Source: Pandoraea oxalativorans (GTDB lineage Bacteria; Pseudomonadota; Gammaproteobacteria; Burkholderiales; Burkholderiaceae). Taken from it: a DNA stretch of 64,000 nt. Location of the stretch: NCBI RefSeq assembly GCF_000972785.3, contig NZ_CP011518.2:1-64000 (forward strand), given 5' to 3'. The notes under the pieces are model-generated. The model was given only the letters and a program-made list of their open reading frames with translations. It ran no database searches and was not told the DNA's origin. Of the stretch, positions 56,140 through 64,000 are shown piece by piece (position 1 is the stretch's first letter; each line of letters opens with the position of its first letter). The position numbers and the translations under genes are program-made.

Positions 56140-58371
56140 ATGGAAGGTGTAAGTCAGTATTCCCCCCTAATCCCCCGCCCGGACCCTGCGACCCAAACCG
56201 CGGGCACCGGCCTTGCGACGGAACACGCACCGCCTGAGGAAGCCGCCACGATCGACGCGCCGCTCGCGACGGCGCTCGACCCGGACGCACGCGGTGACGG
56301 TGCAGACGCGGTGGGGGACGATGCCGGGACGCTGTCCGAGGACGAGTTGACACAAGAGATGCGCGAGATGCGTGAGGCCGCCGGCAGGGAAGCCCGGCGC
56401 CATGTGGCGTCCATTAGCAGCGAGTCCAGCTATCACACGGCCCTGGGGGAGGAGCCGGGCCCGCGAGAGTTCGACGACGCCCCGCAGCGCGCGGACGCCG
56501 GGATGCGGGGTGCCAACGGCGATCCGGCGGGGCGCGGCGGGGCGGATCGCGCCACCGTCAATGTGAACTACGCCCCGGTGATCGTCTACCACGGCCCCCA
56601 CAATGCAAACCAAGTCCATCTCAACCTCGTGAACCGCCCCGTCATCCGCCTCGGGGGCGCGGAGCAGCCGCGGCCGCCGAACGCGCCGCACCGGCACGCC
56701 GCCCCGCGCGAGCAAGCCGGGCCGGCAGACGTGCCGGCACCGGGCGAGGAGGTTCGGATCCCCTTGTTGGCCGATGTCCAAGGGGCAGCGGCGCAGGAGC
56801 GCCGGGCGGAAGACTATTGCCTGGTGGTCCCCGTACAACCTCGCACGCTGCCGCCCAAATATCTGTATCCGGTTTGGGCGGGGGGCGTGGCGCTCTTCAC
56901 GGGGGCGAGCTGGATACAGGTGGTGCCGCCTTGGCGCACGCTGGGTAAGGCGGGCGCGACAGTGTCCTATCCACTGTTACCGCTGGGCGCGCTCGTTGAG
57001 GTGGGGGCCATCGCGCAGATCGGTTTGAGCCGGCGGCACAAGTCCAAGGCGCTGACGACGGAGCTCGTGCGGCTTGAATTGCTCGTCAACGCATACAACG
57101 AGGCCGACGCGGGCTGGAAGAACCGGCTTGCGCCACGGCGGGCGCAGGCCTCGCCGCCGGCGGAGCTGCTCGCTGAGGCCGCGCTCAAGTTTGAGGCCCT
57201 GTCCACCCACGCCGAGTATTGGCACCTGTCGGACAAAGAGTTCGAGGCCCTGATGCTGCGCGATGTCGCCCTGCAGGCCTTGGCGGCCGTTTTGAAGGGC
57301 GTGAACTATGTCAGTCAGACCTTCACGCTGGGCAAACCGCCAACATTACACGCGTTGGACAGCGCCACCAGCGTCACGGGTGTCTTTGCCGGCCTGTTGC
57401 ATTGCCGCCAAGCTTATTTCGAGCGCCGGCGTGCGCAACAGGCGAAGCGCGTGCTGCGCGCCGTCACAGCGGAAATCCGGCCGGCACCCGCGCCCGGGGC
57501 CGCCTCAGTGCGGGAGAAGTTGCGTGCATTGGACGTGGCGTACCGGGAAAAAAGATACGCGGGCGCGCGCGGCCCGAGCCGCGAGTTTGTCGACTTGCTG
57601 AGCGAGCGCGGCCCGTTGGCCACGGACCAATTGCAGGCGCTCGACAAGCTCATGGACGCCGTGCACACCACCATGGCCAAGACGATGGACGAGGCGCTGC
57701 TCGCGGCCGATGCGCTGGAACGTCATAGCATGCTGCGCCTGACCTACGGGGCGGGCTCGGCAATTTTGGCCGTGGCGCTTGCGGCCCTGCCATGGCTCAA
57801 AGAGAAGGACGACCCGGCGGCAGAGCTCGCGAACGACGTCCTCACCGCCACCTTTGCCACCTCCGCGTTGGGGTGGATCGCCTATTGCGCCCGCCAGGTG
57901 TGGGCGGGCGCCCGAGCGAAGGCATCGACGCTCAGTGAGGTGCCTTCGGCACACGATGTCGAGGCCATCCACGCGTGGTTGGCGACGCCGGTTCAGACGC
58001 TGGAGCAAGAGTTTGACCAACACGCTGCGGGCAGCCGATTCTTCGTGAGCACCCTGGTGGTGCAATATCTGGCGCTGGCACCCAAGCGCGAGGCGCGTCC
58101 GGAGCGGGACGCGACCGCCGACGAAGCCGGTGACGTCGTGCGCACCAAATTCGCCATTCGGCTGCTCAGCTTTCTGCTGGGCAAAACGCCCTCAGCCATT
58201 CGAGCGCTGCGTATCGAGGCGCGCTCGGCGGACCCTGCGGCGCGGGTTATGGCGGTCGCAGTGGTGGCACGGTCTCTGCTCGGGCAGGCGGGCGTGGAGC
58301 AGCGCTTCGCGCGCCCTCACCCCGGTGCGGTCGGGCCTGGCGTTCAGGCTCCCCTGAACGCCGCACCGTGA
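56140..58371 (+). CDS. Large protein with central hydrophobic segments, 743 aa
   Basis: The ATG at 56140 follows TGCGGAGTCACC; the frame is open further upstream but that part looks random. The first 200 residues are acidic and low in complexity, with a short beta-like segment (ATVNVNYAPVIVYHGPH). Hydrophobic stretches lie near residues 245-300 (YLYPVWAGGVALFTGASW, VSYPLLPLGALVEVGAIAQIG), and a second pair is at about 530-590 (GSAILAVALAALPWL, TFATSALGWIAYCARQVW). Long Ala/Leu/Arg helices lie between. No Sec signal is seen. A membrane-inserting, pore- or effector-like protein is a possibility, and I recognise no family. The class I promoter is divergent from the two-helix protein operon. Confidence 0.72.
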   Translation: MEGVSQYSPLIPRPDPATQTAGTGLATEHAPPEEAATIDAPLATALDPDARGDGADAVGDDAGTLSEDELTQEMREMREAAGREARRHVASISSESSYHTALGEEPGPREFDDAPQRADAGMRGANGDPAGRGGADRATVNVNYAPVIVYHGPHNANQVHLNLVNRPVIRLGGAEQPRPPNAPHRHAAPREQAGPADVPAPGEEVRIPLLADVQGAAAQERRAEDYCLVVPVQPRTLPPKYLYPVWAGGVALFTGASWIQVVPPWRTLGKAGATVSYPLLPLGALVEVGAIAQIGLSRRHKSKALTTELVRLELLVNAYNEADAGWKNRLAPRRAQASPPAELLAEAALKFEALSTHAEYWHLSDKEFEALMLRDVALQALAAVLKGVNYVSQTFTLGKPPTLHALDSATSVTGVFAGLLHCRQAYFERRRAQQAKRVLRAVTAEIRPAPAPGAASVREKLRALDVAYREKRYAGARGPSREFVDLLSERGPLATDQLQALDKLMDAVHTTMAKTMDEALLAADALERHSMLRLTYGAGSAILAVALAALPWLKEKDDPAAELANDVLTATFATSALGWIAYCARQVWAGARAKASTLSEVPSAHDVEAIHAWLATPVQTLEQEFDQHAAGSRFFVSTLVVQYLALAPKREARPERDATADEAGDVVRTKFAIRLLSFLLGKTPSAIRALRIEARSADPAARVMAVAVVARSLLGQAGVEQRFARPHPGAVGPGVQAPLNAAP
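58339..58362 (+). terminator. Strong hairpin at the 3' end of the 743-aa gene
   Basis: GGCGTTCAGG and CCTGAACGCC pair perfectly around a CTCC loop, and CGGTGC/GCACCG further out extends the fold. It overlaps the last codons and is not followed by a T run, so it may stabilise or end the transcript. Confidence 0.5.
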
Positions 58372-58910
58372 TCGTGCCCTACCGCGGCATCGGCCGAGCG
58401 ATGCCGCGCGCACGGCCTGAGGCGGGTGACCCCGGGGGCGCTTATCCTGCCTCGCGGACGGGCCTGGACGTCTCGCGCGAACAGGGCAAGCGCGTAGCGC
58501 TGGACAACGGCTGGCAGGTGGAGACGAGCGCGCAGCGCATGAGCCAGTCGGTGTCCTTTCGCAACACCACTGATAAAAACGGCGTGTCGGTGGCCCTCGG
58601 CACGAGTCACGCCTGGACGACGCTGGCGGGAGTACGGTTTTCGTACCCGGTGGCGGGCATCCCATCGTCATGGACGCCGTATGTGGGCGATGGCCTGTCT
58701 TACACATGGTCGGGGGGGCGCGAATCCGGTGCTCGCCGGCGCCGCGTTTGCGCTCGGCAACGTGGGCGCGGCGGTGCGCGTGGCAGTGGGCGCAAGCGGT
58801 CAGGTGATACCGCGCTGGCGCTCTATGGCGCACTCTACGCGCAGACGGGCGTGGACAGCTACGGCGTCTTGGCGATTGGCGGGCGGCTCGGGGTGCGCTA
58901 CCGCTTCTAG
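58368..58910 (+). pseudogene. Autotransporter beta-barrel C-terminal remnant
   Basis: The sequence reads as the end of an autotransporter barrel: GLDVSREQGKRVALDNGWQVETSAQ, TPYVGDGLSYTWSGG, then in the next frame NPVLAGAAFALGNVGAAVRVAVG, and back in the first frame LALYGALYAQTGVDSYGVLAIGGRLGVRYRF with the terminal Phe. Two compensating shifts, one at the seven-G run near 58708, and a missing passenger show that it is a remnant. It may once have been a surface protein like the intact one at 21337. Confidence 0.72.
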
Positions 58911-59890
58911 GGGCTGTCGCGCTCATGAGGTCGCGCGCAAGCGTCGCCGGGGGCGCGTCGGTCGTGGCGCGCTCAGCGCCTCGCAGGGCTCCCCCAGGGC
59001 CACATGGCGTCCCCTGGCGCCAAGTACTTGCCCCATGCGAGACGCGGGCATGGCCTCGCTGCCAACCCGGACGGTGCGGGCACACCGCAAACTCTGAATA
59101 CGCCGCCTCGTTATGACACGCCGTCTGATCACGCGGTGCGCCGGCGCCAGGCGGGATTGGCAAACCCGCGCCGGCGGATGCCGCCGGGTATCGCGCCCCC
59201 GGCAGCGGTCCGGCCACCGGCCGCTGGACAGAATAAAAAGCGTGTCGGCCGGCCTGAGGGTGACAGCGCAGAAAATCCGCGGGATGATCGGTCAGGTCGG
59301 GGTGAAGACGGCGACGTGCCGACCCGGTTCCGAACGCGCTTCGCTGTGCCCGCAGGCACCCGAAGCTCCAGACTTGCAACCGTAAGCGGAGGGGTTTAAA
59401 ACGGGATTGCCGGGTGGGGGCGGGGACTGAACGGGGCCGTTACCGGGAGGGTCGCCGACGCCACGTGCTATCCGCGCCCGACTGCCGGACCACGCGGCGC
59501 GCAGCGCCCCGCTCGCGGGCGGCGAGCATGGTCATTGGCCGGTGACTCGTCAGCTCCGTTCGCAACACCTTCGACAGCGTCTGTCGGGCGTTGTGCGGGT
59601 GATCGGCCACGGGCATGGATAATGAGGTATCCACCGCTCGCACAACGCTGACGACCGGCTTGCGCCAAGACGCGAAGGCGCGCGTCCGACGCTTTGAGCC
59701 GACCGGGCGGGCGCGCACTGCACTCGCCGAGCAACCCGTGAGGGGCGTCGCCAATGAAGCGCCGCGGATCAAAGCCGACTTCCCCGACCGACGTCCGAGA
59801 CGCGCGGGTAAAATGTGCCGCACGCATCTATTTGTGGGCCTGATACACAGGGCGGGCGACACAGAGCGTTTCGGCTGAGATAATTCAGCC
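58911..59890. other. Spacer without a supported gene
   Basis: Random-looking frames only. Nothing recognised. Confidence 0.5.
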
Positions 59891-59910
59891 ATGTCGAACC
59901 ACCCATCACC

Positions 59911-59927
59911 GATGACCTTAGGTCATC
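59911..59927. promoter_or_regulatory. Inverted repeat upstream of exported protein gene
   Basis: gatgaccttaggtcatc has 7-bp arms around tta and lies 24 bp before the start codon at 59951. It could be an operator or an RNA hairpin masking the ribosome site. Confidence 0.45.
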
Positions 59928-59950
59928 GACCAAGCCAAACGGGGGGCAAT

Positions 59951-60307
59951 ATGAGTCGCACCAACTTCATCGCTGTCTGCCTGGGGCTGGCCGCCGCATT
60001 GTTCGGCGGCAACGCCGGCGCCCAGTCTTATCTGGGCGCCGGCGATCTCGGCAGCATTCGTCAGGGGAATCAGGCGGCGCCTGCGCTGCACCCGTCGACC
60101 GGACTGCGTGCGCCGGCGCCCGTCGCCGACGCGCAATCGGCCAGCGAAGCCATCAACCGGGTCGCCGGCGAGCGCAACGGTACGCAGCCGGGCCCGAGCG
60201 CTCAGGATGTCGCCGCAACGCGGCGGGCGCTCGATACGCGCGACTTGCAGCACCCGCGTCAGACCCGCACGTTCGATGCGATCGCACGCCCCTCGCGGCC
60301 TGATTGA
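59951..60307 (+). CDS. Exported protein, 118 aa
   Basis: MSRTNFIAVCLGLAAALFGG with cleavage after AGA is a Sec signal peptide. The mature part is hydrophilic, Ala/Arg/Gln rich and without Cys, probably unstructured (SEAINRVAGERNGTQPGPSAQDVAATRR). The start at 59951 is chosen because the signal peptide begins there; an in-frame ATG at 59891 would add a polar leader. The ribosome site is a G-rich stretch (gggggg). Function unknown. Confidence 0.65.
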   Translation: MSRTNFIAVCLGLAAALFGGNAGAQSYLGAGDLGSIRQGNQAAPALHPSTGLRAPAPVADAQSASEAINRVAGERNGTQPGPSAQDVAATRRALDTRDLQHPRQTRTFDAIARPSRPD

Positions 60308-60419
60308 TCCGTTGCGCTGGCAGCGCTGAGCGGTGAGTATTGCCCGGTTGTGAGGTGGGTAGAGGATAGAATGCGACATGTGAAAAAATCCTCGGTCTCA
60401 GTCAGCCCCCGGCGCTCGA

Positions 60420-60880
60420 ACGGGCCGCGAGCTCGTTCGGAGGCTACCGATTTTCGCCAGGCATTATCGGCTATGCGGTGTGGCTGTATGACCGTGGTCC
60501 GTCGAGCCTGCGCATGGTCGAGAAATGTGAGCGTGCCGCGGGGTTGAACTCACCTACGAGACGGTAGGGTCGCTGGGCGACGAGGTCCGGTCTGTCGATC
60601 GCCCGGCGCCCTCGTTCCATGGCGTCGGAGCGCGGCGCAACGTGGCACCTCGACGAGGTGCTCGTGACGATCCACGGCAAAAGCACCGGCTGTGGCGAGC
60701 GATGGACGAGCCCGGCGCGCTGCCGAGGGGCTGGTGCAAAGCCTTCGCGACACGGCCGCCGCCAAACGGCTCATGCGCCATGACTGTCCGCGCGTAATCA
60801 TCACGGACATTTTGCGGTGTCGGGCAGGGACTGAGCCACATTCCAAGGCATCGTCTCGTCGATACGATTGGCCGGGTGAT
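60420..60880 (+). pseudogene. IS6-family transposase remnant
   Basis: Pieces in several frames follow the IS6/IS26 family: FSPGIIGYAVWLYDRGPSSLRMVEKC, then WHLDEVLVTIHGK, which contains the first catalytic Asp, and LWRAMDEPG. Frames change repeatedly and the central part is damaged. Confidence 0.72.
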
Positions 60881-61652
60881 CGGTAATGCGCTCGAGCACG
60901 TAGGCGAGGTGGGCTTCGGGGTGGGTGCCGTTCAGGCGCTGTACATTGCGGCTGTGCGCTCACCGCCCGAGCCGGCGCCGGCAAACAGATCATTGCGACG
61001 GCCGATCGCCACACCGCGTAGCGCACGCTCAGCGATCCGGTTATCGATCTGCGCTGGCCCGTCCTCGCAGTAATCGGCGAGCGCGGGCCGGCGGTTCAGC
61101 GAGTACGGAATCGCTTTGGCCGTGTCGGACTGGGCGGAGAGCGTCGGCGGCACCGACTCGACCTTGGCCGCCGGACCGTTGAAGCCGCAGCGCATGTCGG
61201 TCACACCCGCGGCGATCCACACACGCGCGTTTGATGGCACGCCGATCACCGGCATGCCTCCAACACCGTGCGAAGCACCCGCGCATCAACAGGACCGGAA
61301 ATCTTGACTGCCGTCTTCCCGATCCGCACTTCGACCGTGCCTGGATCCCGCCGCACCTCAGCAGATTTGGGGTGCGCGCGCGGGCCCTGCGTGCTCGAGA
61401 GCCGCGCGCGCCGCTGACGAGCGTCACCGGCAGCAATGGCGCGGATTCGACGGCAAGCTGCGCCCGGTACTGGCGCCGCCATGTCACCAGCATATTGGCG
61501 TCGATGCCGTGCTCGCGCACAAGCTTTGAAACCGACACCCCCGGCTCGCACGCCGCCGCTGCCAGGTGCGAGCGAAACGCCGCATCGTAGTTCGCACGAC
61601 CACGCCGACCATTCCCGGGATTCTTTGCCGATTCCAAAGTAGTTCCCGTCAC
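60838..61652 (-). pseudogene. IS66-family remnant (tnpA, 5' tnpB, 3' tnpC fused by deletion)
   Basis: Read on the minus strand: a TnpA-like start (YDAAFRSHLAAAACEPGVSVSKLVREHGIDANMLVTWRRQY), then in another frame VEVRIGKTAVKISGPVDARVLRTVLEA. Next is the TnpB start (VIGVPSNARVWIAAGVTDMRCGFNG), and directly afterwards a TnpC C-terminal part (AQIDNRIAERALRGVAIGRRNDLFAGAGSGGERTAA). An internal deletion joined tnpB to the end of tnpC. The order tnpA-tnpB-tnpC is that of IS66 elements. Confidence 0.85.
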
Positions 61653-61766
61653 TTACGTAGCGGGCGCTGCTTTCGCAATCCTTCATCTCGCTCACAAGAC
61701 GGTATGAATCGAGCGCGTGCATGGCCAACGCATCCCTTCGTTAATCGGGTACCGCACCCCGTCCGA

Positions 61767-62678
61767 TTAAGCAACGACGCTGGAAGTGGCGTGAAATGCT
61801 GCAAGTGAAAACGAGGCAAGGTCAACACCGCCTTCGGCGATCTGACGGGCCTTTTTGGCTTGCTCGTGCAGACCCTGCCGCGCGTAGTCCGTCGCGGCGT
61901 TGAGAGCTTCTTTTTTGCCTTCGGCGTGATGGGCGGCGACGTCATGCGGGTCTTGCGACCGCATGCTCAGCAAAACCACCGCAGCCTCAAGGCGGCAGTC
62001 CGCAGCCTCCAGGAGCAAATTCTGGTGCACGTAGACTGTATGGGCCAGGAGGTACCTGTGCGCACCCTTTAGGAGCTCGCCGGCCTTCACGCTAGCTGCC
62101 GCCGACGCGTGGCACGCGTCCGCAGCCATTCTGGGCAACTTAAGCAGCGTGTAGGCGTCCTTAGCCCAGCCGTAGGTTTTTTCCGCCTCCGCGTACTTCT
62201 GAGCCTCCATGCTATTATTTGCTTTCGTCAACAAGGTGTCTACGGCCAAAGCACGCCGGTCTTCAAGCGTGAAGTATTTCGCAAAGGAGTTGTCTGCCAC
62301 GACTGTGCCGTCAAGGTTGCTCGCCAGCGCCTCTTGCCCGTAGCACGTGATCCCCCCCTTCAGCGTCTGCAGCGCCATGTCCCGCCTTCCCGGAATCGAA
62401 CTCGAGTCCGCCCCCGCTGTTTCGGCGCACTTGTGAAGCGCCAGGTTGGCGAAGGCCTTCACGCCGCTGGCGTGATCGCCGCCGTAAAAGAGCAGGTCCC
62501 AGAGGAACGCCCCAATTGACATTTTTGAGATTGCCTCATAGGCATTTTTGACGGTCTCCGGCTTTGAAAAGTCAACCGTCTTGAGCAGGGCATCGATCCG
62601 CTCGGCACTTGTTTCGGGAGCGTACCGCATGGCAGGGCCTGCGACGCTTAAGGGGGGCAAAACTTTGGGGAGGGACAT
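61767..62678 (-). CDS. Alpha-SNAP-like helical-repeat protein, 303 aa (family C, copy 3)
   Basis: Smallest of the three. The N-terminal domain matches the others (KTVDFSKPETVKNAYEAISKMS, GVKAFANLALHKCAETAG, IPGRRDMALQTL, NSFAKYFTLEDRRALAVDTL). About four helix pairs follow (AQKYAEAEKTYGWAKDAY, MAADACHASAAASVKAGELLKGA, LLLEAADCRLEAAVVLL, AATDYARQGLHEQAKKARQ), and a short hydrophobic end. ATG at 62678 with CGGAG upstream and a class II promoter 37 nt before it. It has lower GC than most of the window and lies between insertion-sequence fragments, suggesting arrival by transfer. Function inferred only as for the paralogues. Confidence 0.8.
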   Translation of the reverse strand: MSLPKVLPPLSVAGPAMRYAPETSAERIDALLKTVDFSKPETVKNAYEAISKMSIGAFLWDLLFYGGDHASGVKAFANLALHKCAETAGADSSSIPGRRDMALQTLKGGITCYGQEALASNLDGTVVADNSFAKYFTLEDRRALAVDTLLTKANNSMEAQKYAEAEKTYGWAKDAYTLLKLPRMAADACHASAAASVKAGELLKGAHRYLLAHTVYVHQNLLLEAADCRLEAAVVLLSMRSQDPHDVAAHHAEGKKEALNAATDYARQGLHEQAKKARQIAEGGVDLASFSLAAFHATSSVVA

Positions 62679-62714
62679 AAGAAGGCTCCGGGCACAGATA
62701 TGAGTAAAGTATGT

Positions 62715-62764
62715 TTAATAGCACGGTCAGAAGCCCGGCATTTCGGTATTCCGGTCAAAACATG
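62715..62764 (-). promoter_or_regulatory. Class II promoter, SNAP-like gene 3
   Basis: CATGTTTTGACCGGAATACC begins at 62764 and TATTAA lies at 62720-62715, exactly 44 nt later, preceded by TGC as in gene 2. Confidence 0.8.
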
Positions 62765-63004
62765 TGTAACGGGAAAATAATAGACGACCTCTGGCTTCTG
62801 CCGGCGGCGCACGCTGATTCGCGGTGAGATCGTGACCTGATGACCTCGGAGGGCTTACGGCCTTCCCCCGGATCACGTTCACCGTGTGTTTCTATCGGAG
62901 TGGGTCGTGCGTCGCCTCATGAAACCAGGCGGCCCGCCTGCAGCCAGGCCCCGGGCGGCGCCGATACCGTGCTTATCTCGGGAAAACCAGCCCGGCGCCG
63001 GATA

Positions 63005-63290
63005 ACGTCATCAAAGCGCGATTTCCATGCTCACGCCCCCAACGACAAGCGGGTGACGGATATCTCCGAGGCTCAGATTCCTGCGCGAAAGGTATCTCTG
63101 TCACCCATGATCGACTGCTTCGATGGCATGATCGTCAGCGGGTCGATGGGCACAGGCCCTGACGCAAAGCGCGTGACTACCATGGTGGGTGCGGCTATCG
63201 AGACCGTGACTGAAGAAGATAAAACGCCGATCGTGCATTGCGATCGGGGTGGCCACTACCGTTGGTCCGGCCGGATATCGCGGCGTGTAA
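63005..63290 (+). pseudogene. IS3-family transposase (orfB) fragment
   Basis: NDKRVTDISEAQIPARKVSLSPMIDCFDG and HCDRGGHYRW are DDE-domain motifs of IS3-type OrfB, with the first two catalytic Asp. Both ends are missing, and the fragment abuts the opposite-strand element next to it. Confidence 0.8.
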
Positions 63291-63970
63291 AGGCTATGCC
63301 GAGTCCACCACCGCCGTCGGACAGACGAACCCGCGTGCCATCGGAATGTATGTCGTCTCGAGTGCGAACACCCGTTTGGCGCTCGCGCTTCATGCCGCGC
63401 AGCAGGTACGGCAGGACCTTGTGCGGTGCGTTGCGCCGACTCGTGGTCGGCTTGCAGTACAGCGTCTCTACGCCCATACGCTTCATGAGCGCGTGCACGC
63501 GGCGGCGGCCAACCTCGTGGCCCTCCCGGCGCAACAGGCGCGCCGGCATCTACGCACCGGCGAACGGAAACTCCATGTGCCGTTCGTCGATTCACCGCAT
63601 CAGCAACGGTTCGGCTTCGCTGACCGGCTGCGCCCTGTCATACGCGCTTGATCTCGCGATACGGTCAAGCCGAACTTGCTGCAAAACCGGTAATGCGTGG
63701 CCACGGTCGATCATCTTTTTGCGCTCAACAATCCCGCCTTGTCGAGCGCGCTGCTTAAAAAATCATTTTCCAGCGTGAGCTGGCCGATCTTGGCATGCAA
63801 CGTCGTCACGTCTACTGCAAGTGCCGTTTCCATTCCGTGATCTGGTTCGAATGCACACCGAACTGCTGTGCTGGTTCAGCCGGCGTGCGTTGGCCCTTGA
63901 CGGCCGCCAGAGCCACTTTTGCCTTGAACGCAGCTGAGTGCGTGCGTCGGGTCCTCTTCGTCAGTTCCTC
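63256..63970 (-). pseudogene. Second IS3-family element (orfA and 5' orfB), broken
   Basis: From the right, on the minus strand: RRTHSAAFKAKVALAAVKGQ and FGVHSNQITEWKRHLQ of an IS3 OrfA, then in changed frames RLLRREGHEVGRRRVHALMKRMGVETLY and HKVLPYLLRGMKRERQ of OrfB. Several frame changes, and the catalytic C-terminal part is lost where the plus-strand fragment begins. The junction of two oppositely oriented IS3 pieces shows nested insertion or recombination. Confidence 0.8.
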
Positions 63971-64000
63971 GGTCCCTTTGCCTGCATTACCGCTGGCTCG

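Overview
The window is GC-rich DNA of a beta-proteobacterial type, most likely Burkholderiales. The support for this is indirect: the codon use, a VirK-family gene, an HdeD-like membrane protein, a TrfA-type initiator, and the style of the insertion sequences. A complete plasmid partition and replication module (ParA, ParB, TrfA-type Rep, parS-like palindromes, 15-bp iterons) lies at about 47.7-53.4 kb, so this is a plasmid or megaplasmid rather than a main chromosome. Coding density is low, roughly 60%. Long GC-rich spacers, broken transporters and fragmented insertion sequences point to a genome under decay, as in a host-restricted or symbiotic bacterium. Four of the frame breaks lie in or next to homopolymer runs, so some could instead be sequencing errors.

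The most striking content is a dispersed set of orphan genes that look like secreted or host-directed proteins and share promoters. Twelve promoters (class I) have a partly palindromic box, consensus TTCAGGTSTTYRCCKGAGG. A -10-like hexamer (GACAAT, GATACT, GAGAAT or CATAAT) begins 39-41 nt after the first base of the box. They precede a four-member family of about 620-660-residue proteins, a zinc-metalloprotease autotransporter, an HdeD-like membrane protein, a two-helix membrane protein followed by a retropepsin-like lipoprotein, a 743-residue membrane protein, a 330-residue protein and three microproteins of 46-49 residues. A second promoter type (class II, CANGTTTTGNCCGGAATNCC, then a TATTAA-like hexamer exactly 44 nt from its start) precedes all three alpha-SNAP-like helical-repeat proteins and no other gene that I could find.

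Layout. 0-5 kb: two related unknown proteins, one apparently frameshifted. 5-9.5 kb: microproteins and an IS66 remnant. 9.5-18 kb: HdeD-like protein, a small lipoprotein, and a tandem duplication of the four-member family. 18-27 kb: periplasmic protein, VirK, Nudix hydrolase, autotransporter, unknown proteins. 27-36 kb: VUT transporter, sorbitol PTS genes, and decayed MFS and MlrC genes. 36-46 kb: two further family members, two SNAP-like proteins, a microprotein. 46-54 kb: plasmid backbone. 54-60 kb: a divergent membrane protein/protease locus and an autotransporter remnant. 60-64 kb: IS6, IS66 and IS3 debris around a third SNAP-like gene.

The working hypothesis is that an unidentified regulator acting on class I, and a second one acting on class II, switch on a plasmid-borne set of surface and effector-like proteins. 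The effector role is inference. No secretion apparatus is visible in this window.
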